Origin: Nocardia vulneris
GTDB taxonomy: Bacteria > Actinomycetota > Actinomycetes > Mycobacteriales > Mycobacteriaceae
Assembly (NCBI RefSeq): GCF_001613425.1
Contig: NZ_BDCI01000002.1
Location: 496,001 to 560,000, forward strand
Direction of reading: 5' to 3'
Length of the DNA: 64,000 bases
Shown here: positions 31,037 through 39,161 of the stretch, one piece after another
Numbering within the stretch: the first letter of the stretch is position 1
How the letters are laid out: every line of letters starts with the position of its first letter
Notes under the pieces: generated by a model
What the model was told of the DNA's origin: nothing
The model's database searches: none
What the model saw: only the letters and a program-made list of their open reading frames with translations
Position numbers and translations under genes: made by a program

Positions 31037-31768
31037 ATGAACAGATATTCGGCGAATTTTGTTCGTGTATCCACTATTTCGGCGCTGGTATCGCTGGCGC
31101 TGGCACCCGCGGCCCTGTTGGCCGGGCCTGCTGCGGCCGACCCGGTGACGGTCAATTTCAAGTGCCAGGCCAAGCCGCCGATCGGGGCGCCGCAGGAATC
31201 GACCATGCCGATGCAGGTTACCGGCACGGCTCCGGCTACCGCGTCGCCCAGCTCGGCGGTCGCCATCAACCTGGTCGCGGGCCAGGGACAGATTCCGGCC
31301 AATCAGGGCGGATACAAAATCAATTACGTCCGTGACCTGAAACTGGTCGCGCCCTTCCCGACCAACTCCACCTACGTGTCCTCGTCGCTGACCGGCGGCA
31401 CCGTCAAGGCGACGATCGACACCAGCGGTGGCAAGGCGGCGATCAAGGTGACCGACCGGCTGCCCGGCGGCTCGACGTTCACGTTGCCCGCGCTCACCGT
31501 GAATGTCACGGCAGGCAACTCCGGTTCGATCACCACCACGCTGGCCGGAACCAGTTACGCCGACCCGGGTTTGACCATGGTGGTCAACGCGCAGGCGGGA
31601 CCTTTCGCGGTGAACGTGCCGGTGTCGTGTTATCCGGACCCGGCGCCGATCTTCACCACGACCGTCATCGGATCCGGTAAGTCGTCACCGGCGCCGCAAC
31701 CGGTCGAGCCGGGTTCCCCCGGCGTCTTCACGCTGCTCCCCAACCTGGGCCTGGGACAGGATCGGTAG
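31037..31768 (+). CDS. Secreted protein of unknown function
   Basis: 243 aa. Residues 1-35 are a Sec-type signal peptide (Arg near the start, hydrophobic LVSLALAPAALLAGPA, cleavage expected after AAA-D). The mature part is a single Thr/Gly-rich beta-type domain with two cysteines (C43 and C201), probably a disulfide, and ends in a Pro-rich tail. It resembles small actinobacterial exported proteins of the DUF6801 type, but I am not sure of the family. A strong ribosome binding site (GAGGAA) precedes the ATG. It stands alone, convergent with the GntR gene, with a terminator between them. Confidence 0.8.
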   Translation: MNRYSANFVRVSTISALVSLALAPAALLAGPAAADPVTVNFKCQAKPPIGAPQESTMPMQVTGTAPATASPSSAVAINLVAGQGQIPANQGGYKINYVRDLKLVAPFPTNSTYVSSSLTGGTVKATIDTSGGKAAIKVTDRLPGGSTFTLPALTVNVTAGNSGSITTTLAGTSYADPGLTMVVNAQAGPFAVNVPVSCYPDPAPIFTTTVIGSGKSSPAPQPVEPGSPGVFTLLPNLGLGQDR

Positions 31769-31781
31769 CCGAACGCTCACA

Positions 31782-31808
31782 GAAATCCCCTGCACTGCGG
31801 GGGATTTC
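31782..31808. terminator. Bidirectional hairpin between convergent genes
   Basis: GAAATCCCC and GGGGATTTC form a perfect 9-bp stem with a 9-base loop. It lies 14 bp after the secreted-protein stop and 22 bp after the end of the GntR gene on the other strand. There is no long T run on either side, but position and stem strength fit transcription termination for both genes. Confidence 0.7.
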
Positions 31809-31829
31809 GTCTGTTCGGCGCCCAAAAGG

Positions 31830-32531
31830 TCACGACCCCAGGGCAGTACCTGACACCGGGTTGTTCAAGCCGGTCGCGGTCAGGGTGAGGTGCCGGATCA
31901 GAATCTCGGCCGCGGCATCGCCATCGCGGGCCAACGCCGCCTCCTCCAGGCGACGGTGCTCCTCCACACCGTCCCGATCCGGGTTACGTTGCGCCGACCA
32001 ACGGCGGGTCAACTCGCTCGCGGTCCACATCCGATCGAAAGTCTCCAGCAGAACCGCATTGGCACAGCCCTCCAGCAGCGTCCGATGGAAGAGCCGATGG
32101 GCTTCGGCCCATTCGGCGCTGTAGTGGTCGGGATCTTCCGGCGGGTACGGCGGCGTGCGGGCCAAGCGGTGATGGGTGGCGCGCACCCGGGCCTCCCAGT
32201 CGAGATCGCCACGCGCGATGGACATTCGGAGCACGACCGGTTCGATCGTGCGCCGCGCCTCGGCTATCTCCTGCCAGCGCCGGTCGGACGCGGCGGGTAC
32301 GGCGAAGCCGCGATTGTGCAGCCGGTCGGCGAGGCCGTCACCGACCACCCGCACCAGGGCCTCGCGCACGACAGCCAGACTCACCCCCTGTTCCTTGGCC
32401 AGATCCTGCGGCTTGAGCGCCGCCCCGGGCGCGTACTCGCCACGCATGATCGCGTCCCGCAGGTGCGCGTAGACCTGCTCGGAGAGCATCAACTTCCCCG
32501 GCGCGGCCGTGGCCTCGTCCGTCTGCGTCAT
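31830..32531 (-). CDS. GntR-family (FadR/FCD type) transcriptional regulator
   Basis: 233 aa. Residues 15-80 are the GntR winged helix (SEQVYAHLRDAIMRGEYAPG, VSLAVVREALVRV). Residues about 90-220 are an FCD ligand domain with scattered His/Asp/Glu that could bind metal plus a small acid. It is divergent from a PEBP / metallo-hydrolase / FAH operon, the usual arrangement for a catabolic repressor, and the 122-bp gap contains a perfect 12-bp palindrome. The likely inducer is an intermediate of the pathway run by that operon. Confidence 0.88.
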   Translation of the reverse strand: MTQTDEATAAPGKLMLSEQVYAHLRDAIMRGEYAPGAALKPQDLAKEQGVSLAVVREALVRVVGDGLADRLHNRGFAVPAASDRRWQEIAEARRTIEPVVLRMSIARGDLDWEARVRATHHRLARTPPYPPEDPDHYSAEWAEAHRLFHRTLLEGCANAVLLETFDRMWTASELTRRWSAQRNPDRDGVEEHRRLEEAALARDGDAAAEILIRHLTLTATGLNNPVSGTALGS

Positions 32532-32556
32532 GCCATGAGCATAGACTATTGGACAG

Positions 32557-32568
32557 ATAATCGATTAT
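32557..32568. promoter_or_regulatory. Candidate GntR operator in the divergent promoter region
   Basis: ATAATCGATTAT is a perfect 12-bp palindrome 26 bp upstream of the GntR start and 86 bp upstream of the PEBP start. It is flanked by two near-direct repeats, CTATTGGAC (32547) and CTATTGTCG (32574). The stretch is strikingly AT-rich compared with its surroundings, as expected for a promoter-operator. Confidence 0.5.
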
Positions 32569-32653
32569 TAGTGCTATTGTCGATCATGGCTGACGTTTCA
32601 GCCCCGGGTGCGGATCGTGTTCCCGCCCGTAGACGCTCTCCCAGGAAGACGCC

Positions 32654-33190
32654 ATGAACAGCAACAACCCCTTCGCCCGCCTCCCCGAGGCCGCGGCTTT
32701 CACCGTCACCAGCACCACCGTCACCGACGGCGACGCCTGGTCGCCCGAGCAGTTCTCCGCCGGCGTGCCCGGCGGCAAGGATGTCTCCCCGCACCTGCGC
32801 TGGAGCGGTGCCCCGAGCGGTACGAAGAGCTACGCCGTCACGGTGTACGACCCCGACGCACCGACCGGTTCCGGCTTCTGGCACTGGGCCGTGGCCGATA
32901 TCCCCGCCACCGTCGCCGAACTCCCGGAGGGCGCAGGCGACGACACCGGCTCGGGCCTACCCGAAGGTGCCTTCCAGTTGCCGAACGACGCCCGCGTCGC
33001 CCGCTTCCTCGGCGCCGCACCGCCGGCCGGACACGGCGTGCACCGGTACTTCGTAGTGGTGCACGCCCTCGATATCGAGACCATCGGCGTTCCCGCCGAC
33101 GCCACCCCGGCCTACCTCGGCTTCACCATCGCGGGACATATTCTCGGTCGCGCGGTTTTGACCGCCACCGCCGAGACGGTCGCCGCATGA
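32654..33190 (+). CDS. YbhB/YbcL-type PEBP family protein
   Basis: 178 aa, full length for the family. It shows the PEBP signatures: GKDVSPHLRWSGAP with AVTVYDPDAPTGSGFWHW (DPDAP and H) and the later GHGVHRYFVVVHAL. Bacterial members bind anionic ligands; their enzymatic roles are poorly defined. It is the first gene of a three-gene operon; its stop overlaps the next start (ATGA). The role in the pathway is unknown. Confidence 0.93.
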   Translation: MNSNNPFARLPEAAAFTVTSTTVTDGDAWSPEQFSAGVPGGKDVSPHLRWSGAPSGTKSYAVTVYDPDAPTGSGFWHWAVADIPATVAELPEGAGDDTGSGLPEGAFQLPNDARVARFLGAAPPAGHGVHRYFVVVHALDIETIGVPADATPAYLGFTIAGHILGRAVLTATAETVAA

Positions 33191-34143
33191 CGACCGAACA
33201 GTGGCGGGTCGGCGATATCTCGATCACGAAAATCGAAGAGCTGCAAGGCTGGACGCCTGTCGAATTCCTGCTCGAGGTGTTTCCGGCCGCAACGCGGGCA
33301 GAGATAGCACGAATCGACTGGTTACGCCCGACCTACTTCGACGGCGACCGGATGAACGGCATGGTCCACTCGCTGCTGGTGCAAACGCCCACGCACAAGA
33401 TCGTGGTCGACACCGGAATCGGTAACGGCAAGCAGCGCATCGCGCCCGCCTTCGACCATCTCGACACGGACTTCCTGGCGAGATTCGAGCGGGTGTGGCG
33501 GCGCGAGGAAGTCGACGGGGTCCTCACGACCCATTTGCACATCGACCATGTCGGCTGGAACACGATCCGCGAGAACGACGATTGGCAGCCGACCTTTCCG
33601 AACGCCCGATACTTCTTCGTGCGTGCGGAATACGAGCACTGGGCGGCCTTCGCGCAGGACCCGCAGGCGCATGCGGCGTACTCGGAATTCGGCCACAGCA
33701 TGGTCGACGGCGCCGCCGTCTTCGCGGACTCCCTCGCCCCGATAGCGGACGCAGGACTGATCACCTGGGTCGAACCCGGCCAGACCGTAGTTCCCGGAAT
33801 CTCGCTGCTCGGCACAGCGGGGCACACACCCGGTCACGTGTCGGTCCTCATCGAGGACGGCGGCGAAAGTGCCGTCATCACCGGCGATTTGATGCACGCC
33901 CAGTTCCAGATCGCACGCCCGGACTGGTCGGTGGAGATGGACACCGACAGCACGGCCGCCGCCAGCAGCAGGTGGAACTTCCTCGAGCGGTTCGCCGACT
34001 CACCGACCCTCGTGCTCGGAACGCATTTCGGCACACCGACCGGCGGGCACCTCGTCCGCGACGGCGACACCTACCGGTTGATCCCGGTACACGGCCGAGA
34101 GTTCCAGCCCGACAAGCTATCTCACGAAGGAAGCCGCCCATGA
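33187..34143 (+). CDS. Metallo-beta-lactamase-fold hydrolase
   Basis: 318 aa starting MTTEQWRVGD. The zinc motif HLHIDHVGWN (HxHxDH) is at about residue 118, with later AGHTPGH, GDLMHAQ and a final GTHFG histidine, so both metal sites look complete. This subgroup includes lactonase-like enzymes (N-acyl homoserine lactonase and related). Coupling by ATGA to PEBP upstream and to an FAH-type hydrolase downstream points to a catabolic route with ring or ester opening followed by C-C or enol hydrolysis. The substrate is unknown. Confidence 0.92.
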   Translation: MTTEQWRVGDISITKIEELQGWTPVEFLLEVFPAATRAEIARIDWLRPTYFDGDRMNGMVHSLLVQTPTHKIVVDTGIGNGKQRIAPAFDHLDTDFLARFERVWRREEVDGVLTTHLHIDHVGWNTIRENDDWQPTFPNARYFFVRAEYEHWAAFAQDPQAHAAYSEFGHSMVDGAAVFADSLAPIADAGLITWVEPGQTVVPGISLLGTAGHTPGHVSVLIEDGGESAVITGDLMHAQFQIARPDWSVEMDTDSTAAASSRWNFLERFADSPTLVLGTHFGTPTGGHLVRDGDTYRLIPVHGREFQPDKLSHEGSRP

Positions 34144-35018
34144 AACTCATCGCCTTCGAATCGCCCACCGGACCTCGGATCGGCGAAATCCGCGGCGCGG
34201 CAGTGCGCGACCTCGGCCCGATCGACGACTACTACGCCGATCCCGAGGCTGCCGCGAGCACCACCGCGGAGCCCGATCTCCTACTCGCCGAACTGCGCTC
34301 GGTGCCGCCTGTGCCGAAGACAGCCCGAATCTTCTGCGCCGGCATCAATTACCGCTGCCATGCCGAGGAGGCCGAGCGGGCGGGCGTCGCCGAGCCGGCG
34401 CTGCCGCTGATCTTCGGCCGCTGGCCGAGCACCCTGGTGGTCGACGGCGACCCGGTTCCGGTCCCGCCGCACGAAGAGGGCCTCGACTGGGAGGGCGAAC
34501 TGGCGGTCGTGATCGGCCGAACCACTTGGTGCGCAACCGAAGACAACGCGCTGACATCGGTTCTCGGGTACACCGCCTTCAACGATCTGACCGCCCGCAG
34601 GAAGCAAACCGACACCATCCAATGGACGCTGGGCAAGAACGCCGACCGCAGCGGGCCGATCGGGCCGGTCCTGGTCACCGCCGACGACATCGGCGACCCG
34701 CACCGGCTGGACATCAGCACCCGGGTGAACGGTGAACTCCGGCAGCACGCGAACACAGCCGAACTGCTGCACAGCATTCCGCGCTTGATCGCCTACATCA
34801 GCGACACGGTGACCCTGCTGCCCGGCGACGTGATCGCCACCGGAACGATGGCCGGCATCGGAATGGCCATGACCCCGCCGCAGTACTTGCGACCCGGTGA
34901 CAGCGTCGAGGTGGAGATCGAATCGATCGGCGTGCTCCGCACCCCCATCGTCGGATCGGACGCATACCGTCCAGTCGCTGTGCACGAACGGTGCGCTGCC
35001 GGGTCTACCGTCCGCTGA
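34140..35018 (+). CDS. Fumarylacetoacetate hydrolase (FAH) family protein
   Basis: 292 aa. The FAH domain (about 60-285) has CAGINYRCHAEE, the acidic metal ligands in WEGELAVVIG, GYTAFNDLTAR and GDVIATGTMAGIG, all typical. Family members cleave acylpyruvates or isomerise/decarboxylate hydroxymuconate-type acids with Mg or Mn. It overlaps the upstream hydrolase by ATGA. Its end overlaps the convergent luciferase-like gene by 14 bp. Probably under the control of the divergent GntR protein. Confidence 0.93.
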   Translation: MKLIAFESPTGPRIGEIRGAAVRDLGPIDDYYADPEAAASTTAEPDLLLAELRSVPPVPKTARIFCAGINYRCHAEEAERAGVAEPALPLIFGRWPSTLVVDGDPVPVPPHEEGLDWEGELAVVIGRTTWCATEDNALTSVLGYTAFNDLTARRKQTDTIQWTLGKNADRSGPIGPVLVTADDIGDPHRLDISTRVNGELRQHANTAELLHSIPRLIAYISDTVTLLPGDVIATGTMAGIGMAMTPPQYLRPGDSVEVEIESIGVLRTPIVGSDAYRPVAVHERCAAGSTVR

Positions 35019-35808
35019 GTTCGGCGACGACCGGAGCGAAGCGTTCGGCGAAGTCGGCGCCGAAGATGAAGTAGGAGAAGCCGTTTTCCTCGCGGCGGCG
35101 CTGGATTTCCTCGATGGCGGCGGCCGGGTCGTCCGGGAGCACGGTCAGTGCGTCGGCGGCGCGCAGGGCGGCGGGGTCGGTGGTCGGTGGCGCCATGTGC
35201 GGTGCCACGGCGTCGCCGATGACCGGCACGGCGAGCGCGAGTTCTACGTCCCCGCGGGAGCGCACATCGCCGGCGAGCCGCTCGACTTCTGCGCGCGACT
35301 GCGGGCCCAGGGCGAAGGTGACCGTGTCGGCGATCTCGGCGGCCAGCGCCCGGGCCTTCGGACCGAGCACGGCCATCCCGACCGGGGTGTGCAGGCCGGG
35401 GCCGTCGAGTTCGCGCAGCGCCCGCACGGTCTCCCGGATCTGATCCAGTCGCTCGGTGGGCGGTACGACGGGCAGTCCCTTGTCGCGGAGCTCGTCCTCG
35501 ATTCCCGGCCTGCCGGTGCCGATGCCCATCTCGAAACGACCTTCGGTCAGCACCGACAGCGAGTGCGCTTCCCAGGCGGTCAGCCACGGTGGCCGGAAAG
35601 GCGAGGCGTACACCCAGGGGCCCACCCGCAGATCGGTCAGGGCCGCGGCGGTCGCGAGCATGGCGGCGGGCGCGGGTTGGGTCAAGGGGAAGTCGGGTAC
35701 CAGCAGCGTCGAGTAGCCGCTGTCGGCGATGCGGCGCACCCGATCTCGCCACGTCGGCACCTCGGTCATCAGCGGTGCCACGACCCCGAATCGAAACGGC
35801 TTCGTCAT
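35005..35808 (-). CDS. Luciferase-like (LLM class) flavin/F420-dependent oxidoreductase
   Basis: 267 aa TIM-barrel protein starting MTKPFRFGVVAPL. Signatures include LTDLRVGPWVYASPFRPPWL, a loop ending SLSVLTEGRFEMGIGTGRPG, and a C-terminal GFSYFIFGADFAERFAPVV. This is the shorter form of the family used in actinobacteria with F420 or FMN. It converges on the FAH gene and could belong to the same pathway, but it is not co-transcribed with it. Confidence 0.88.
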   Translation of the reverse strand: MTKPFRFGVVAPLMTEVPTWRDRVRRIADSGYSTLLVPDFPLTQPAPAAMLATAAALTDLRVGPWVYASPFRPPWLTAWEAHSLSVLTEGRFEMGIGTGRPGIEDELRDKGLPVVPPTERLDQIRETVRALRELDGPGLHTPVGMAVLGPKARALAAEIADTVTFALGPQSRAEVERLAGDVRSRGDVELALAVPVIGDAVAPHMAPPTTDPAALRAADALTVLPDDPAAAIEEIQRRREENGFSYFIFGADFAERFAPVVAELSGR

Positions 35809-35998
35809 GCCTGGGATCCCTTCTGTTGATCATGTCTTTCGGTACAGACGTAACGACGCCCCGGCCGTCCGGGATTCATCGGTGCTGCCCAGCGGTACCG
35901 TGCCAGGTCGATCGGACTAGGTTCGGTGGTATGAGACCGGCCACGGAAAGCGACTCGCCGCCGCTCGTCCGAGCGGCCACATCCCGCGGTGGTGGCCG

Positions 35999-36374
35999 AT
36001 GCATTTCTTGGTGATGGTCGTCGGCGGGGACGTCGAACGGCAACTGGCGCTCTACGGCGACCGCACGCGGCTCACCCCGTACCGCCGCTACGTGTCCGAA
36101 GCCGACCTCGAGATCGACCGGCAGGTGCTGCGCGAGCATCCGGTCGACGGCCTCTGCCCCGACGACATACCGGCCGTATTGCGTTGGGGTGCAGGCGATG
36201 CGATGGCGGCGGAGGTATCTCGTCATCGACGGCCGCTGGCACGAACGCGGCGACCGCGGCTTGCGCGCCGACATCAGCGACGAACGAGCGGCGGAGTGGA
36301 CGGCGTTCGTCACCGAGCATTTCGCTCGATTGTCTGACGACGCTCTGATCACCTGCGTCGACTGCCACACCTGA
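35999..36374 (+). pseudogene. Small conserved hypothetical protein gene split by a frameshift
   Basis: The first part (MHFLVMVVGGDVERQLALYG and about 45 further residues to VLRWGAGDAM) reads well in one frame up to about 36205. The natural continuation (RYLVIDGRWHERGDRGLRAD, ending CVDCHT) lies in another frame to the stop at 36374. Together they give a single protein of about 125 aa, similar in start to small actinobacterial proteins that begin MHFxVxVVGDDVExQL. A one-base sequencing error would look the same. No neighbour suggests a role. Confidence 0.5.
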
Positions 36375-36405
36375 ACCGGTTGCGCCGCAGCGGCGCACGG
36401 CACCG

Positions 36406-36552
36406 TCAGCGCAGCAGACCCAAGGGTAGGACCACCGCTACGCTCAAACCCGCAGCCGCAATGGCCGAATAACCCACCCAGTGGATGAACGTGGCTGCCA
36501 CCACCGGCAGGTACCGCACTGCCGGAGCATGGGGTGTCCTGTTGGTCGTCAT
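36406..36552 (-). CDS. Possible small membrane protein (48 aa)
   Basis: Starts MTTNRTPHAPAVRYLPVVAA and continues with hydrophobic segments (TFIHWVGYSAIAAAGLSV and AVVLPLGLLR), enough for one or two transmembrane helices. There is no strong ribosome binding site and no recognised family. It lies antisense to the leader region of the RsbW-like kinase gene. Kept as a low-confidence candidate because the hydrophobic run is coherent. Confidence 0.3.
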   Translation of the reverse strand: MTTNRTPHAPAVRYLPVVAATFIHWVGYSAIAAAGLSVAVVLPLGLLR

Positions 36553-36702
36553 AGCCACCGCCATACCCACTCGATCCGCGGCCATGCACGGCGATCCGAA
36601 TTTTCGATGTGCCGGAAAAGGCGACAGCGCAGCGGGTTGCGCGCACACGAAGCGGGTATAGCGAGTGCTATCGCGAAAAAGGACGGAGGTCGTACAGCCA
36701 CG

Positions 36703-37161
36703 ATGACTCGAGCCCGCCACTCCCCATGTCCCCAGGATCCGCAGTTCTCGACCGGCAACGTTTACACCAGCGCTCCGCCGGGTCCACTCGAGCTCGACTT
36801 CCGTGCCGCCGCGGCGCAACTACCCGTGGTTCGGAACACGCTGCGGGACTGGCTGGAACGGTCGGCGATGACCGCGGACCAGCAGCTGGACGTCGTGCTC
36901 GCGGTGGGTGAGGCGTGCACCAACGCCGTCGAACACGGGCATCGCGGCGATGGCGCGACCATTCGGCTTCGGGCACGGTTCGAGGCGAACGTTCTGCGGG
37001 TTACCGTCCGCGACACCGGACGCTGGCGACCACCGGTGGACGACCCGGCATCATTTCGCGGGCACGGCATCGCACTGATGCGCGCGCTGATGGATTCGGT
37101 GCGAATGCGACCGGGCGACTCGGGCACGGTCGTCGAGATGGATGTGCAGGTTCGCCGCTAA
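36703..37161 (+). CDS. RsbW-like anti-sigma factor kinase (HATPase_c)
   Basis: 152 aa. GHKL ATPase motifs: N-box AVGEACTNAVEHGHRG, G1 VRDTGRWRPP and G2 FRGHGIALMRALMDSV, with a final GTVVEMDVQV strand. Such proteins bind a sigma factor and phosphorylate a STAS partner on serine. The STAS gene faces it on the opposite strand with a 4-bp 3' overlap, so the pair is physically linked but separately transcribed. The ATG at 36703 is preceded by GGAGG at a rather long 13-base spacing. No sigma factor gene is adjacent. Confidence 0.88.
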   Translation: MTRARHSPCPQDPQFSTGNVYTSAPPGPLELDFRAAAAQLPVVRNTLRDWLERSAMTADQQLDVVLAVGEACTNAVEHGHRGDGATIRLRARFEANVLRVTVRDTGRWRPPVDDPASFRGHGIALMRALMDSVRMRPGDSGTVVEMDVQVRR

Positions 37162-37613
37162 CCGGACTGTTCGGCTTGGGTGTGTCGATCGTCGGAGGGA
37201 CGCGTGGTGCGCAGCGCCGCATGGGCCTCGGCGACCGTCGGGTAGACGCTCAGCAGGTCGGTCAAACCGGTCAGCTGCATCGGCCGCAGCGTCGCGGGAT
37301 GACTCGCTACCACGGCCAGTCGCGTGCCGCGCGGGTTCGGTTGCGCGCCGGCCGCCAGCACGGTGAGGCCCGATGAGGCCATGAAGGTCACGTCCGACAG
37401 ATCCACGATCAAGCCGTACGGGGCGTCCCCGGTGTCGGTGGTCTGCGCGTCGTCGATGGCGGTGGCAAACTTCGGCGCGGTCAGCACGTCGATCTCGCCG
37501 CCGACCCGTACGACGGCCACACCGTCGTGCATTTCGCGTGCTGTGGTCAGCCAGGTCCCGGCGGGACGTGCAGTTCGTTCCGGCATCGGCGTCCCTGGCT
37601 CGTAGTCGGTCAC
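37158..37613 (-). CDS. STAS-domain anti-anti-sigma factor
   Basis: 151 aa from GTG 37613; ATG 37586 (MPERTARP, with AGGGA seven bases upstream) is a good alternative. The STAS fold spans about 28-130 with GGEIDVLTAPKF and the phosphorylatable serine in VTFMASSGLTVL. It is the natural partner of the convergent RsbW-like kinase. The GTTTACATTGTATCC sequence upstream resembles the operator found before the neighbouring TetR gene, so TetR control is possible. Confidence 0.88.
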   Translation of the reverse strand: MTDYEPGTPMPERTARPAGTWLTTAREMHDGVAVVRVGGEIDVLTAPKFATAIDDAQTTDTGDAPYGLIVDLSDVTFMASSGLTVLAAGAQPNPRGTRLAVVASHPATLRPMQLTGLTDLLSVYPTVAEAHAALRTTRPSDDRHTQAEQSG

Positions 37614-37620
37614 GGGGTGA

Positions 37621-37635
37621 GTTTACATTGTATCC
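37621..37635. promoter_or_regulatory. TetR-operator-like site upstream of the STAS gene
   Basis: GTTTACATTGTATCC keeps the left half of the palindrome at 38526-38540 (GTTTACAAGGTAAAC) exactly and the right half partly, with TACATTGTA as its own symmetric core. It lies between the TetR stop and the STAS start. It is likely either a weaker site for the same TetR protein or a promoter element. Confidence 0.35.
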
Positions 37636-37655
37636 TCGCCCGCACCGGGTCCGCG

Positions 37656-38396
37656 TCAGTCGGTGGTGAGCGTGTGTTCGAGCCGGTCCAGCAGCGCTTC
37701 GAGGGCCTCCTCGAACTCCGCGGCGCTGTGGTCCTGGGAAAGCTTGGGCTGCAGCCGGAACAAATGCGGGAACTCTGCCAGCGAACCGGCCGAGGCGCGC
37801 CCCGGCTCTGGGCCGGTCATCGGCGCCCGCGCGGCGACCTCCAGCAGCAACTGTCCGAGCAGGAACGTCGTGTACGAGCGGTAGGCGCCGACAGCGGCGT
37901 CGTCATCGAAGCCGTACGACAACAAGGTATCGAGGAACGTTTCCATCCAGCGCAGGCTCCGCAATGGCGGACGCACCCACGGCGCCTCGGGCGGGCGGGT
38001 CGCGGTCAGCGGGAACAGTTCCGGATGATCCGAGGCGATCTGCCGTACCCCGTGGGCGAGGCGCACCAGGAAATCCTGCCAGCCGTCTTCCTGCCTGCGG
38101 GCGGCGAGCTGGTCGGTGTGCAGGTCGTCGATGAGCAGGTCGACCATCCCGCTGAGCAAGTCCTCACGGCTGTGCACGTATCGATACAGGGCCATCGCCT
38201 CGACCCCACACGCCGAACCGAGGCGGCGCATGGTCAGCTTGCGCAGCCCCTCCTGATCGACGAGGTCGATGGCCAGCTCGAGGATCAGGCGACGACTCAA
38301 CGGTGCCCGCGATTCATCGCGCTCGCTCGACTCCGAGTCGCGAGAGTCCGGCACCGTCGCCAAATCCTCTACGCGATCGTCGTGATGTTCGTCCAC
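37656..38396 (-). CDS. TetR-family transcriptional regulator
   Basis: 246 aa from GTG 38396. An acidic N-terminal extension (about 1-30) precedes the TetR helix-turn-helix (about 33-80: RRLILELAIDLVDQEGLRKL, CGVEAMALYRYVHSREDLLS). The ligand-binding part (about 100-240) is of the TetR_C type seen in tetracycline-repressor-like proteins. A second copy of this ligand part, without HTH, is encoded in inverse orientation about 560 bp away. A 15-bp palindrome 130 bp upstream is the likely autoregulatory operator. Confidence 0.9.
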   Translation of the reverse strand: MDEHHDDRVEDLATVPDSRDSESSERDESRAPLSRRLILELAIDLVDQEGLRKLTMRRLGSACGVEAMALYRYVHSREDLLSGMVDLLIDDLHTDQLAARRQEDGWQDFLVRLAHGVRQIASDHPELFPLTATRPPEAPWVRPPLRSLRWMETFLDTLLSYGFDDDAAVGAYRSYTTFLLGQLLLEVAARAPMTGPEPGRASAGSLAEFPHLFRLQPKLSQDHSAAEFEEALEALLDRLEHTLTTD

Positions 38397-39065
38397 CGGG
38401 ACTTCCCCTCACTGCACGCGTTGAAGCAAGACCAACGGTCAGACTATTTCACCCTCCACCCACTACCCAACTGCGCAACGGCAACGACACCCGATCCTGC
38501 GTCCATACAGCGCCTGACCTGCACAGTTTACAAGGTAAACGCCGCCAGCTACATTGTGTCGAATGTGCGGTCATGGCTCCGTCGACGGGCATGCCACCGA
38601 GACCGGCGAGGTGATCGACAGGTGCCTGATCGACGCCGCATCGTCGGACAACTGGCAGGACTTTCTGGTGCGGCTGGCGCACGGGGTGCGCCAGGTCGCG
38701 TTGGACCATCCGGAACTGTTCCCGCTCGCGGCGACGGCGCCGGCGCAGGCGCCGTGGGTGCGACCCCCGCTGGGCAGCCTGCGGTGGATGGAGACGTTCC
38801 TGAACACGTTGCTGGCGTACGGCTTCGACGACGACGCCGCGGTCAACGCCTACCGCTCGTACACGACCTTCCTACTCGGGCAGCTGCTGCTTCAGGTCGC
38901 CGCACGGGGCTCGGAGGCAACGGAACTGCACCGATCCCGCGGCGACGGCCTGACCGGCTTCCCGAACCTGTTCCGCTTGCAGCCCAAGCTTTCCCAGGAC
39001 CACAGCGCCGCCGAGTTCGACGACGCGCTCGAAGCCGTCCTCGACCGGATCGAACGGATGCGCGC
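37670..39065. repeat. Large inverted duplication of the TetR ligand-domain region
   Basis: Arms at about 37670-38085 and 38650-39065 encode near-identical protein segments on opposite strands. The roughly 560-bp spacer holds the only HTH-coding part and the GTTTACAAGGTAAAC palindrome. Protein identity is high but not complete (for example QIASDH against QVALDH, SYGFDDDAAVGAY against AYGFDDDAAVNAY), so the duplication is not very recent. Confidence 0.7.
38526..38540. promoter_or_regulatory. Candidate TetR operator GTTTACAAGGTAAAC
   Basis: Perfect 6-base arms GTTTAC/GTAAAC with a 3-base spacer, a form common for TetR-family regulators in actinobacteria. It sits between the TetR gene and the inverted partial copy of that gene, where it could control both. 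Confidence 0.55.
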
Positions 39066-39075
39066 CGCCCGCTGA
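38554..39075 (+). pseudogene. Orphan TetR ligand-binding domain (duplicate lacking the HTH)
   Basis: From about residue 33 (NWQDFLVRLAHGVRQVALDH) to the end this 173-aa frame is very similar to the ligand domain of the TetR protein on the other strand, including WVRPPLGSLRWMETF, AYRSYTTFLLGQLLL and LFRLQPKLSQDHSAAEF. The first 30 residues show no TetR helix-turn-helix and look like unrelated upstream sequence. The frame is fully open, so it could also be a live ligand sink or heterodimer partner; the absence of the DNA-binding part makes a pseudogene the default. Confidence 0.7.
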
Positions 39076-39161
39076 CGCCACCGTCACTCGATGCCGTCGA
39101 CGACCGGCCATAGCCGTCTCGTCAGAACGAGAACCGTTGCGGTGGAGCGTGTGCGGAGGGA

